NCBI GenBank assembly: GCA_024123955.1 | Contig: CP099652.1 | Location: forward strand, 5,270,001 to 5,334,000 | DNA: 64,000 nt | DNA from: Oxalobacteraceae bacterium OTU3CINTB1 | GTDB taxonomy: Bacteria; Pseudomonadota; Gammaproteobacteria; Burkholderiales; Burkholderiaceae_D | Direction of reading: 5' to 3' | Part shown: positions 9,617-18,048 of the stretch, one piece after another | Numbering within the stretch: the stretch's first letter is position 1 | Layout: every line of letters starts with the position of its first letter | The notes under the pieces: model-generated | What the model saw: the letters and a program-made list of their open reading frames with translations, nothing else | Told to the model about the DNA's origin: nothing | Databases searched by the model: none | Translations under genes and position numbers: made by a program

Positions 9617-11157
9617 CGCGACAGCCGGAAGACTTTCACCGCTTCGGCCAGCTGGTCGGCCTGCGCCTGCAGGGCGCCGGCCGCCGCCGCGGCCTGTTCC
9701 ACCAGCGCGGCGTTCTGCTGCGTGGTGCTGTCGATGCTGCCGATGGCTTGATTGATCTGCTCGATCCCCAGTTCCTGCTCGCGGCTGGCGGTGGCGATCT
9801 CGCCGACGATGGTGCTGACGCGGCCGATGCCGTTGACGATCTCGTCCATCGTGCCGCCGGCCTGGCCGACCAGCACGCTGCCCGCCCCCACCTGCGCCAC
9901 CGACGCGTCGATCAACTGCTTGATCTCCTTGGCGGCCGAATCGGACCGGTGCGCCAGGCTGCGCACCTCGGAGGCGACCACCGCGAAGCCACGGCCCTGC
10001 TCGCCCGCGCGCGCCGCTTCCACGGCCGCGTTCAAGGCCAGAATATTGGTCTGGAACGCGATACCCTCGATCACGCCGATGATGTCGACGATCTTCTGCG
10101 ACGACGCGTTGATGGCGCCCATCGTCTCGACCACCTGGGTCATCACCGCCCCGCCCTTGCTGGCGACGCTGGCCGCCGACGACGCCAGGTCGTTGGCCTG
10201 GCCCGCGTTGCTGGAATTTTGCTTCACCGCCGACGTCAACTCCTCCATCGACGATGCGGTCTCCTCGAGCGAGCTGGCCTGCGACTCGGTGCGCGACGAC
10301 AGGTCCATATTGCCGGTGGCGATTTCGCTCGACGCCAGCGCGATGGCGTCGGTGCCGCTGCGCACCTGGCTGACGATGGTGTGCAGGCTCGCGTTCATAT
10401 TGGACAGCGCGCGCTTGAGCAAGCCCGTCTCAGAGATATCCGCCGCGTCGAGCGTCATGCTGCCGGACAAATCCCCTCTCGACACGCGCTCGGCGAATCC
10501 GACCGCCTCGTTCAAGGGCTGCATGATCGAGCGGGTAATCAGTTGGCCGATCACCAGCGCCACGATCACCGCCAGCAGTGAAAACCCGATGATCTGGTAG
10601 CGCGAGTTGGCCACCGCGCTGTCGCCGACCTCTTTGGCCGCCTCCGAGTTCTTCTCGATCAGGTCGCTCAGCGTCGACATGCTTTTTTCCAGCACGCGGA
10701 AGCTGTCCATGAAGCCGCCGAACTTGGCCTGCGCCGCATCCTTGTTGGTCAGCGACAGCTCGACCATTTCCTCGGTGTTCTTCAGGTAACGCTCGACGTC
10801 TGGCCTTACCGTCGCGATCGCGGCGCGGACCTCGGCATCGATGTCGGCCGCCTCCATATCCTTGATGCCCTTGCGGAACAGGGCCATGTGCTCGGCCAGG
10901 TCTTCGCGCACGCCCTTGACCTCGGCCGGATCGTTCTTCTCGGCGGCAAGACGCGCGGCCAGCACATCGGCGCGCAGCGCGTCATGCATCATATCGGCCT
11001 GCAATTGATCTTTCATCGCCGCGCTGTTGGTGCTGATGGAACTGATCGCCCCGTCCAGCACGTGCACCGCCACGTAACCGACCACCCCAACCAGGCTGAC
11101 AAACGCCAGCGTGACCACATTGGATACCAGCAAGCGCTGCCTGATCGTCAACCGCAT
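9613..11157 (-). CDS. Methyl-accepting chemotaxis protein
   Basis: 514 residues. A membrane segment (about 10-32) is followed by a small four-helix periplasmic sensor (about 33-187), a second membrane segment ([19 protein letters not shown]), HAMP (ending near residue 270) and a signalling domain with tip [20 protein letters not shown]. It ends with VKVFRLSR and has no CheR tether. AGGAG lies 6 bases before the start. It is the second gene of a unit with the outer-membrane protein gene at 11170-11955, only 12 bp upstream, which suggests that the receptor senses a compound entering through that protein. The stop overlaps the end of the PEP-CTERM gene tail-to-tail. Confidence 0.93.
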   Translation of the reverse strand: MRLTIRQRLLVSNVVTLAFVSLVGVVGYVAVHVLDGAISSISTNSAAMKDQLQADMMHDALRADVLAARLAAEKNDPAEVKGVREDLAEHMALFRKGIKDMEAADIDAEVRAAIATVRPDVERYLKNTEEMVELSLTNKDAAQAKFGGFMDSFRVLEKSMSTLSDLIEKNSEAAKEVGDSAVANSRYQIIGFSLLAVIVALVIGQLITRSIMQPLNEAVGFAERVSRGDLSGSMTLDAADISETGLLKRALSNMNASLHTIVSQVRSGTDAIALASSEIATGNMDLSSRTESQASSLEETASSMEELTSAVKQNSSNAGQANDLASSAASVASKGGAVMTQVVETMGAINASSQKIVDIIGVIEGIAFQTNILALNAAVEAARAGEQGRGFAVVASEVRSLAHRSDSAAKEIKQLIDASVAQVGAGSVLVGQAGGTMDEIVNGIGRVSTIVGEIATASREQELGIEQINQAIGSIDSTTQQNAALVEQAAAAAGALQAQADQLAEAVKVFRLSR

Positions 11158-11169
11158 GGGAACTCCTGC

Positions 11170-11955
11170 TTAGAACTTCATGGAAAGGCCGACGGTCCAG
11201 CTCCAGTCGGGCGTTCGGCTGTTGAGCCCGCGCGACAACGCCGTATCGATTTGCACAGTCTTCGTCAGCAGATAGGCCACGCCGACGTCAAGCGTGCTGA
11301 TGGTCCCGCCGTCGCGCGCGCGGGCGATCTTTTCATCGGAGTACTCGACAAACGTACGCAGCTGATCGGTCCACCCCTTGCCCAACACGATGCCGAAAAT
11401 GCCTGTGGTGTGGCGGTCGCCATTGTCGTTGGGCAGCCAGGCCAGGCCGGGCATGACGCCGAGCGACCAGTCGTCGGCGAATTCCCACTCGGCGGCCAGC
11501 CGTAGCGAACCGCCCTTGCCTTGCGCGCGAAACGGCGCCGAGCCGGTATCGAGGTCCACGTGGGCGAGCACGCCCATCGACGGCGACGCGCCGTTCTCGT
11601 CGGCGATATGCCATTTAACGCCGAGCGAGACGTCGCCATAACCGCTGTCGGTCGAGCGCGCGCCACTGGCGAGGTCGGTGGTGGTGGCGCGCATGCGCCC
11701 GTCCGTTTCCAAACGGATTTCCCACGCGTCGGAGATGCCATAGCGCAGCAATGTCGGTGTCGAGTATGCTTTATCCTTGACGCCGTCGGCCTTGTTGCGA
11801 TCGGCGGCGAAGCTGGTTTCGATCTGAAAGCGGCCCTTGCCGACGACGTTGCTCGACTCGACGAAATCCGGCCGGTCGGTGGCGATCTCATCATCGGCCG
11901 CGATGGCGAACGCAGGCAACATAAGCAAGGCGACAACAATTTTTTTGATAGTCAT
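11170..11955 (-). CDS. Outer-membrane beta-barrel protein of the phenol-degradation MetA type
   Basis: 261 residues. The signal peptide MTIKKIVVALLMLPAFAIA is followed by DDEIATDRPDFVESSNVVGKG and a series of amphipathic beta strands, ending in the C-terminal aromatic WSWTVGLSMKF expected for BAM-inserted barrels. The TDRPD...G.G.FQIE opening is characteristic of the 'putative MetA-pathway of phenol degradation' transporter family (PF13557-like). Members are assumed to be outer-membrane channels, mostly without proven substrates. The start at 11955 follows GGAGAG with 5-base spacing; the in-frame extension to 11997 lacks a signal-peptide shape. Co-directional with the chemoreceptor downstream (12 bp), and preceded by an FNR-type box 44 bp upstream of the start. 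Confidence 0.82.
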   Translation of the reverse strand: MTIKKIVVALLMLPAFAIAADDEIATDRPDFVESSNVVGKGRFQIETSFAADRNKADGVKDKAYSTPTLLRYGISDAWEIRLETDGRMRATTTDLASGARSTDSGYGDVSLGVKWHIADENGASPSMGVLAHVDLDTGSAPFRAQGKGGSLRLAAEWEFADDWSLGVMPGLAWLPNDNGDRHTTGIFGIVLGKGWTDQLRTFVEYSDEKIARARDGGTISTLDVGVAYLLTKTVQIDTALSRGLNSRTPDWSWTVGLSMKF

Positions 11956-11998
11956 GACGACTCTCCAACGAGGAAACTCCGAGCACAACCGTAACACA

Positions 11999-12012
11999 TT
12001 GATTTAGATCAA
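11999..12012. promoter_or_regulatory. Perfect FNR/ANR-type box
   Basis: TTGATTTAGATCAA matches the consensus TTGAT-N4-ATCAA exactly. Its centre is about 50 bp upstream of the start codon of the outer-membrane protein gene (minus strand) and about 240 bp upstream of the HlyD start (plus strand). FNR/ANR/DNR proteins bind such boxes in response to oxygen or nitric oxide. No FNR-family gene is in the window, so the regulator is inferred. Confidence 0.55.
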
Positions 12013-12086
12013 CGGTTGGTAAATTTCCACACGTACACACTTACGCCATCACTTCAATCGCGTAACTCACTTGCGTGAAATAGGGT

Positions 12087-12100
12087 GTCCGTTTCCGGAC
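12087..12100. promoter_or_regulatory. Candidate upstream activator site for the efflux operon
   Basis: Perfect inverted repeat GTCCG-TTTC-CGGAC about 100 bp upstream of the -24 element of the sigma-54 promoter, the usual distance for an NtrC-type enhancer site. Between the two lies an AT-rich inverted repeat, ATTGATT (12162-12168) / AATCAAT (12179-12185), which might bend or bind an architectural protein. That the operon's own regulator binds here is inference. Confidence 0.4.
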
Positions 12101-12196
12101 GATGGTGGGCGAAGCCGGGCAAGGGGCGCCGCGCCCGCAGCCCGGCAGGCGTCGCTATCGCATTGATTTATATGATTTAATCAATGATCATCCCGG

Positions 12197-12212
12197 TGGC
12201 ACGGCGATTGCA
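12197..12212 (+). promoter_or_regulatory. Sigma-54 (-24/-12) promoter
   Basis: TGGCACGGCGATTGCA matches TGGCACG-N4-TTGCW at every fixed position, with the required 10 bases between the -24 GG and the -12 GC. Transcription would begin near 12223, leaving a leader of roughly 26 bases before the HlyD start codon. The operon it serves ends with an NtrC-family sigma-54 activator and its kinase, which fits autoregulation. Confidence 0.82.
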
Positions 12213-12248
12213 ATAGTGAGGGCACACAACCCACAGTCACGCATCACT

Positions 12249-13493
12249 ATGGACCAGGCCCTCAGCCCCAAGATCATCGCCAACAGCCGCCGCAACACCG
12301 CGCTCGCCATCGCCGCGCTGCTCGCGACGCTGTGCGTCGGCGCCTGGGGCATCAACCGCGCCGTCAGTCCCAGCGTGGCGGCAAACAGCGTCAGCATCGC
12401 CGAAGTGCGCGTTGGCGATATCGCCAACACCATCAACGCCTCCGGCATCGTCATCCCGATTCACGAAGCGCTGGTCGCCAGCCCGATCCAGAGCCGCGTC
12501 GCCAAGGTCCAGGCCAAGCTCGGCCAGCAAGTACAGGCCGGCGAACTGCTGCTGGAACTCGACAACCGCACCGTGCTGCTGGCGATCGACAGCCTCAAGG
12601 AACAGCTGGCACAACAGGAGAACCGCATCCTGGCGCTGACCTTGGAGCTGGCGCAGAAGCGCAAGGAACTGCTGAGCGCGATCGAGCTGCTGGAACTCGA
12701 CCTGCAAGCGACGCGCGTGCGGCTGGGCCGCTACCAAACGCTGCGCAAGGCCGGCGGCGTCTCGGCCGAGGATCTGCTCACGGCCGAGCTCAACGTCCAG
12801 CGCAACGAGATCCAGCTGCGGCAAAAGCGCGAACAGATCGAGGACAGCAAGCGCGTCACCTCCAGCAACATCGAAGGCGCGCGGCTACAAAAGAGCATCC
12901 TGCAAAAGCAACTGCAAGAGCAACAGCAACTGCTGGCGCAAACACAGGTGCGCGCACCGTTCGCCGGCATGCTGACCTTCCTGCTGGCCGACGAGGGCGC
13001 CAGCCTGGCCAACGGGCAGCTGGTGGCCAGGGTGTCCGAACTGAACAACTACAAGGTCGAAGCCTCGCTGTCCGACTTCCACGCCCGCGCACTGAGCGCC
13101 GGCCAGCCGGTGCTGGTCGAACAAGGCAACGTCAAGCTCAAGGGCGAAGTCCACACCGTCCTGCCGGAAATCCAGAACGGCACCGTCAAGCTGCTGGTCA
13201 CCTTGGCCGACCCGCACCACTCGATGCTGCGCAACAAGCTGCGCGTCGAGGTCAACATCGTCACCGAGCAAAGAAAGAACGTCCTGCTGGCCGACAGCGG
13301 CCCCGCCTTCAACGGCCGCGGCCCGCAGGACATCTTTGTCGTGCGCGACGGCGTGGCCCGCAAGACCACGCTCGACATCGGCGCCAGCGACGGTAAGAAC
13401 GTCGAGATCCGGGCCGGCGTGCGCGCCGGCGACCGCCTCATCATTTCAGACACCCGCAACTATAAAGACCGCGACAGCATCCGCGTCGATTAA
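12249..13493 (+). CDS. HlyD/MacA-type periplasmic adaptor of an ABC efflux system
   Basis: 414 residues. An N-terminal membrane anchor (about 15-37) is followed by a first lipoyl/barrel half (GDIANTINASGIVIPI), a long alpha-helical hairpin (about 110-225, rich in Glu/Gln/Lys), the second lipoyl half (QVRAPFAGMLTFLLADEGASL), and a beta-barrel and membrane-proximal domain. It would couple the inner-membrane ABC transporter encoded next to an outer-membrane exit duct. The start at 12249 is favoured because the predicted sigma-54 transcription start (near 12223) lies inside the longer in-frame extension that begins at 12102. First gene of a six-gene operon; the ATPase starts 20 bp downstream. Confidence 0.9.
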   Translation: MDQALSPKIIANSRRNTALAIAALLATLCVGAWGINRAVSPSVAANSVSIAEVRVGDIANTINASGIVIPIHEALVASPIQSRVAKVQAKLGQQVQAGELLLELDNRTVLLAIDSLKEQLAQQENRILALTLELAQKRKELLSAIELLELDLQATRVRLGRYQTLRKAGGVSAEDLLTAELNVQRNEIQLRQKREQIEDSKRVTSSNIEGARLQKSILQKQLQEQQQLLAQTQVRAPFAGMLTFLLADEGASLANGQLVARVSELNNYKVEASLSDFHARALSAGQPVLVEQGNVKLKGEVHTVLPEIQNGTVKLLVTLADPHHSMLRNKLRVEVNIVTEQRKNVLLADSGPAFNGRGPQDIFVVRDGVARKTTLDIGASDGKNVEIRAGVRAGDRLIISDTRNYKDRDSIRVD

Positions 13494-13513
13494 CCCATAC
13501 GGAGAGAACACAC

Positions 13514-14176
13514 ATGATACGTCTGCAAAAAGTCAGCAAAACCTACCAGACCGACAAGGTCGAAACCCTGGCCCTGAAGGACATCGACCTGCACGTCGAG
13601 AAAGCGGAGTTCGTCTGCATCATGGGCCCCAGTGGCTGCGGCAAGAGCACCCTGCTCAACCTCATCGGCCTGTTGGATCATCCCGGCAGCGGCGCCATCC
13701 ACGTGGCCGGCACGCCGGTGGCCTCGTACAAGGATAAATATGTTGCCAAGCTGCGCAACCAGACCTTCGGCTTCATCTTCCAGAGCTTCCACCTGATCAA
13801 CGACTTGCGCGTGATCGACAACGTCGAGCTGCCGCTGTTGTATCGCAATATCTCGGCCAAGAAGCGCCAGCGGCTGGCGCGCGAGGCGCTGGAAAAAGTC
13901 GGCCTGGGCGCCCGCATGGACCACTACCCCAACCAGCTGTCGGGCGGCCAGCAGCAGCGCGTGGCGATCGCCCGCGCCATCGTCGGCCAGCCGCAGGTGC
14001 TGCTGGCCGACGAGCCAACCGGCAACCTCGACAGCAAGATGGGCCAGGAGGTGATGGACATCCTGCTCCAGCTGCACAGCGAGGGCACCACCGTCATCAT
14101 GGTCACCCACAACGAGCAGGAGGCGAAAATGGCCGGCCGCATCGTGCGCGTGTTCGACGGCCAGCTGGTCGCGTAA
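13514..14176 (+). CDS. ABC transporter ATPase, MacB/LolD type
   Basis: 220 residues, a single nucleotide-binding domain. Walker A is GPSGCGKST (38-46), the signature LSGGQQQRVAIARAI, and Walker B with D-loop VLLADEPTGNLDS, followed by the switch histidine in MVTHN. The compact size and sequence are those of the MacB/LolD/FtsE subfamily, whose ATPases drive mechanotransmission permeases rather than classical channels. AGAG lies just before the ATG. It is followed after 9 bp by the first permease gene, so the two permeases probably form a heterodimer powered by this ATPase. Confidence 0.95.
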   Translation: MIRLQKVSKTYQTDKVETLALKDIDLHVEKAEFVCIMGPSGCGKSTLLNLIGLLDHPGSGAIHVAGTPVASYKDKYVAKLRNQTFGFIFQSFHLINDLRVIDNVELPLLYRNISAKKRQRLAREALEKVGLGARMDHYPNQLSGGQQQRVAIARAIVGQPQVLLADEPTGNLDSKMGQEVMDILLQLHSEGTTVIMVTHNEQEAKMAGRIVRVFDGQLVA

Positions 14177-14185
14177 GGAGTCCCC

Positions 14186-15424
14186 ATGTTCAGAAATTAT
14201 CTGCTGACGGCGTGGAAGGTCTTCATGCGCCGCAAGCTGTTCACGGCAATCAACCTGCTGTGCATCGTGCTGACCCTGGTGGTGTTGATGGTGGTCACCG
14301 CGCTGCTGCAGCAAACCTTCTACCCCACCGGCGTCGAAGGCCGGAGCGACCGCTTCGTGCAAATGCTCATGATCCGTTCCAGCCATACCGACAAGCCCGG
14401 CATGCGCACGGCGACCTTCGGGTACAAGATCATCGACCAATACCTGAAACCGATGAAAGGCGTCGAGGCCGTCTCGGCGACGATGTTCCCGCAATCGGTG
14501 GCGGTCTACCAGGACGACAAGGTCAGCGACGTGCTGCTGCGCCGCACCGACGCCGAGTACTGGCGCATCCTCGACTTCACACTCGTCTCCGGCAGGGTGA
14601 TCAGCGCCGACGACGTCGCGCAGGGACGCTTTGTCGCCGTGCTGGCTGTCTCTACCGCGCGGCGTCTGTTCCCTGGCCAACCCTACCTGGGCCAGAAGAT
14701 TCTGGCGGACGGCCAAACCTTCACCGTCATCGGCGTGGTCGAGGACGCCATGCACATCAATGCCAGCGGCAACGTCTGGGTGCCAACCACCACCCTGGCC
14801 TCGGGCGACTACAAGAACGAGCAGTTCGGCGGCTTCACCGTCATGATCATGGCGCGCACGGCGGCCGACCTGCCGGCGATCAAGCAAGAGATCCTGCGCA
14901 TCGCCAAAACGGTGCGCTATGACGACCCGACCCGCTACAACAAAACCCAGTTCTGGGGCGACTCCAAGCTTGAGCTGGTCTCCCGCACCCTGACCAGCAA
15001 CACCGACGAGGACGCCGGCGTGCCCAGGTTGCTGACCGCCATCGCCGTGCTCATGCTGCTGTTCATGGCGCTGCCGGCGCTCAACCTGATCAACCTCAAC
15101 GTCGGCCGCATCATGGAGCGCAGCAGCGAGATCGGCGTGCGCAAGGCGTTTGGCGCCACCAGCGGCCAGCTGGTCGCGCAGTTGGTGCTGGAAAACGTCC
15201 TGCTCACGTTGATCGGCGGCGCCATCGCCCTGCTGGGCGCGTGCGCCATCTTGTGGTGGATCAACGGCTGGGCGGCGCTGCCGGCGCTGCACGTCGGCCT
15301 CAACCTGCCCGTGTTCGGCTACGGCCTGCTGCTCACCCTGGTGTTCGGCGTGCTGTCGGGCGTCATCCCAGCCTGGAAAATGTCGCGCCTGGACCCGGTC
15401 CGCGCGCTGAAAGGAAGCGCTTGA
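14186..15424 (+). CDS. ABC transporter permease, MacB/FtsX type (first of two)
   Basis: 412 residues. One membrane helix near the N terminus (TAINLLCIVLTLVVLMVVTALL) is followed by a large periplasmic MacB-PCD domain (about 50-280) and three C-terminal helices of the FtsX domain. The latter contain ERSSEIGVRKAFGATSGQLVAQ and the final SRLDPVRALKGSA, both typical of the family. In MacB-like systems such permeases move substrates out of the periplasm by mechanotransmission. An RBS (AAGGAG) precedes the start. The TGA stop shares its last base with the ATG of the next permease, so translation is coupled. Confidence 0.92.
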   Translation: MFRNYLLTAWKVFMRRKLFTAINLLCIVLTLVVLMVVTALLQQTFYPTGVEGRSDRFVQMLMIRSSHTDKPGMRTATFGYKIIDQYLKPMKGVEAVSATMFPQSVAVYQDDKVSDVLLRRTDAEYWRILDFTLVSGRVISADDVAQGRFVAVLAVSTARRLFPGQPYLGQKILADGQTFTVIGVVEDAMHINASGNVWVPTTTLASGDYKNEQFGGFTVMIMARTAADLPAIKQEILRIAKTVRYDDPTRYNKTQFWGDSKLELVSRTLTSNTDEDAGVPRLLTAIAVLMLLFMALPALNLINLNVGRIMERSSEIGVRKAFGATSGQLVAQLVLENVLLTLIGGAIALLGACAILWWINGWAALPALHVGLNLPVFGYGLLLTLVFGVLSGVIPAWKMSRLDPVRALKGSA

Positions 15425-16617
15425 TGCTACACCATCTCCTTAAACTGATCTGGAAGCGCAAATCGCGCAACATGATGCTGAGCCTGGAAATCCTGCTAGC
15501 CTTCATGGTGGTGTTCGCCATCGCCGCGTTCGCCGCGCGCTCCTACGAGTTGTACCGCATGCCCATCGGCTTCGACTGGCAAGACCAGTGGTCGGTCAGC
15601 ATCCGCAACGCCAAGCCGGTCGACAACGAGGCGACCATGTACGACCAGCTCAAACGCAGCCTGCTCGAGCTGCCGGAGGTGGAAAAGGTCGCCTTCGCCT
15701 CGTTCGCGCCGTACGAGATGTCGCGCTGGACCAACCACTATGCGCTGCCCGACGGCAGCCGGCGCGTCGAAGTCGACGGCCTGGGCGTCAGCGACGACTT
15801 CTTCGACGCCATGCGCATGACGCCGGTGCGCGGCCGTTGGTTCTCCAGCGCCGACGACGGCGCCGACGCCGCGCCGACCGTGATCAACCGCCGCCTGGCC
15901 GACAAGCTGTTCCCCGGCATCGACGCCGTCGGCCAGGTCTTCATCGACGCCGAGAGCAAGGACAAGCCGTGGCGCTACCGCGTCAGCGCCGTCGTCGAGC
16001 AGTTCCGCTCGCACGGCGAATACATGGGCCCGGTGTACTTCATGCTGCCGCGCTTCATCCCGGGCGTCGGCAAGGAGCCGGCCATGAGCATCATGCTACG
16101 GGTCAAACCGGGTACGCCACGCGCGTTCGAAGCGCGCCTCAGCGCACGCCTCAAGCGCGAGCACGGCGACTGGTCCTTCGTCATCAGCCCGCTGAGCGAG
16201 GCGCGCAAGTCGATGCTACAACTGCGAACGGCACCGCTGATGGTCATGTCGGTGATCGCCGCCTTCCTGCTGGTGATGGTCGCCTTCGGCCTGTTCGGCG
16301 TGCTGTGGCAAAACACCACCCAGCGCATTCCCGAGATCGGCCTGCGGCGCGCGCTCGGCGCCGACGCCGGCCACATTTACCGGCAGATCATCGCCGAGCA
16401 GATGCTGCTGAGCACGGCCGCGATCGCGGTCGCGCTGGTGCTGCTGGTGCAGCTGCCGCTGACCGGCGTGTTCGAGGACGCGCTGAACTGGCCGGTGTTT
16501 TTGGCGGCCACGGCGCTATCGGCCGGTGTGATCTATCTGCTATCCTTGCTCTGTTCGCTCTATCCGGGCTGGCGCGCCGCGCGCCTCAGTCCGACCCAGG
16601 CGCTGCATTATGAATAA
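15424..16617 (+). CDS. ABC transporter permease, MacB/FtsX type (second of two)
   Basis: 397 residues with the same topology as its neighbour: an N-terminal helix (NMMLSLEILLAFMVVFAIAAFA), a periplasmic MacB-PCD domain (about 45-275), and three C-terminal helices with IPEIGLRRALGADAGHIYRQI and ARLSPTQALHYE. It is diverged enough from the preceding gene to be an old duplication. The start at 15424 overlaps the upstream stop by one base (TGATG); the longer frame starting at 15241 lies inside the upstream gene. Together with the ATPase and HlyD adaptor it forms a tripartite-type exporter; no outer-membrane factor is encoded in the operon. The cargo is unknown, with antimicrobial peptides or lipopeptides a reasonable guess from related systems. 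Confidence 0.92.
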   Translation: MLHHLLKLIWKRKSRNMMLSLEILLAFMVVFAIAAFAARSYELYRMPIGFDWQDQWSVSIRNAKPVDNEATMYDQLKRSLLELPEVEKVAFASFAPYEMSRWTNHYALPDGSRRVEVDGLGVSDDFFDAMRMTPVRGRWFSSADDGADAAPTVINRRLADKLFPGIDAVGQVFIDAESKDKPWRYRVSAVVEQFRSHGEYMGPVYFMLPRFIPGVGKEPAMSIMLRVKPGTPRAFEARLSARLKREHGDWSFVISPLSEARKSMLQLRTAPLMVMSVIAAFLLVMVAFGLFGVLWQNTTQRIPEIGLRRALGADAGHIYRQIIAEQMLLSTAAIAVALVLLVQLPLTGVFEDALNWPVFLAATALSAGVIYLLSLLCSLYPGWRAARLSPTQALHYE

Positions 16618-16626
16618 GGTCGTTAG

Positions 16627-18048
16627 ATGTTGATGGAATCATCCCGCAGGCAACGCATTTTAATTGTTGACGACGACAGCGCGGTCCAGGTATCGCTGGC
16701 GCTGCTGCTGAAGCAGTCCGGCTACGACGCCGTCTGTTGCGACGACCCGGCGCAGGCGCTGGCGCTGTTGCCGCAACAGCCAATCGATCTGGTCTTGCAG
16801 GACATGAACTTCTCGCTGCAAACGAGCGGCGAGGAAGGCTTGCGGCTGCTGGCCGGCATCAAACAGGCCCGCCCGGCCCTGCCGGTGCTGCTGATGACGG
16901 CCTGGGGCTCGATCGCGCTGGCCGTGCGCGGCGTGCAAGCCGGCGCCGCCAATTTCTTCACCAAGCCGTGGGACAACGCGCAGTTGATCGAACTGATCGG
17001 CGCGACGCTGGAGGCGGCCGAGCCGCCTTCCTCGCTGCCCCGGGCCGCCGTGTCGCGCCAGGCGCTGGACCAGCAGTTCGATTTCAGCGGCATCGTCGGC
17101 GAGCATCCGCGCCTGCTCAAGGTGCTGGCGACCATCGGCCAGGTGGCCGCGACCCGCGCGCCGGTGCTGATCCTGGGCGAAAGCGGCAGCGGCAAGGAGC
17201 TGATCGCCGACGCCATCCACCGCAACAGCCCGCGCGCGGCGCGTCCCATCGTCAAGATCAACATGGGGGCGATCACGCCGTCGCTGTTCGAGAGCGAAAT
17301 GTTCGGCCACGTGCGCGGCGCCTTCACCGACGCCAAGACCGACCGCAAAGGCCACGTCGCCAGCGCGCACGAAGGCACCTTGTTCCTCGACGAGATCGGC
17401 GAACTGAATCGCTCCGACCAGGTCAAGCTGCTGCGCGTGCTGCAAGATCAAACTTACCAGGCTGTCGGCGCCAGCCGCACCGAACGCGCCGACATCCGCG
17501 TGGTGTCGGCCACCAACCGCGAGCTGGCCGAGCTGGTCGCCGGCGGCGAGTTCCGTGAAGATCTGTTCTACCGCCTGAACCTGATCACGATCCGGCTGCC
17601 GCCGCTGCGCGAGCGCCGCAGCGACATCGCCCTGTTGGCGCGGCACATCATCGGCGAGGTCTCGACCAGCTACGGGCTGGGGCCGGCGACGATCGCGCCG
17701 CAGGCGCTGGACTGGCTCGCCGCGCAGCCTTGGCCCGGCAATATCCGCCAGCTCAAGCAAACCCTGGAACGCACCCTGCTGCTGGTGGGCCGCAGCGAGT
17801 TGCGGCAGGCCGATTTCATCGCCGCCGAACAGAACGACGGCGCGCCCGGCGGCTCGCGCTCGGCGCTGCGGGTAGACGGCATGACGCTGGAGCAGGTCGA
17901 GCGGCACATGATCGCGCACGCGCTCGACCAGCACCAGGGCAACATCTCGCGCGTGGCCAAGGCGCTGGGCCTGAGCCGCACCGCCCTGTACCGCCGGCTG
18001 GAGCGCCATGGACTCGGCGCCGCCCCGGACGGCGACGTTCCTTCATGA
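16627..18048 (+). CDS. Sigma-54-dependent NtrC-family response regulator
   Basis: 473 residues. The receiver domain (about 10-130) has phosphoacceptor Asp59 and KPW as the conserved lysine context. The AAA+ central domain (about 155-390) has Walker A GESGSGKE (from 184), Walker B GTLFLDEIGE and R-finger region FREDLFYRLN. The C-terminal Fis-type helix-turn-helix reads ISRVAKALGLSRTALYRRLERHG. The sigma-54 contact loop reads GAFTDA (231-236) instead of the usual GAFTGA, with Asp235 in place of Gly. AAGG lies 7 bases before the ATG at 16627. It sits between the exporter and the kinase, and probably activates the sigma-54 promoter at 12197. Confidence 0.95.
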   Translation: MLMESSRRQRILIVDDDSAVQVSLALLLKQSGYDAVCCDDPAQALALLPQQPIDLVLQDMNFSLQTSGEEGLRLLAGIKQARPALPVLLMTAWGSIALAVRGVQAGAANFFTKPWDNAQLIELIGATLEAAEPPSSLPRAAVSRQALDQQFDFSGIVGEHPRLLKVLATIGQVAATRAPVLILGESGSGKELIADAIHRNSPRAARPIVKINMGAITPSLFESEMFGHVRGAFTDAKTDRKGHVASAHEGTLFLDEIGELNRSDQVKLLRVLQDQTYQAVGASRTERADIRVVSATNRELAELVAGGEFREDLFYRLNLITIRLPPLRERRSDIALLARHIIGEVSTSYGLGPATIAPQALDWLAAQPWPGNIRQLKQTLERTLLLVGRSELRQADFIAAEQNDGAPGGSRSALRVDGMTLEQVERHMIAHALDQHQGNISRVAKALGLSRTALYRRLERHGLGAAPDGDVPS

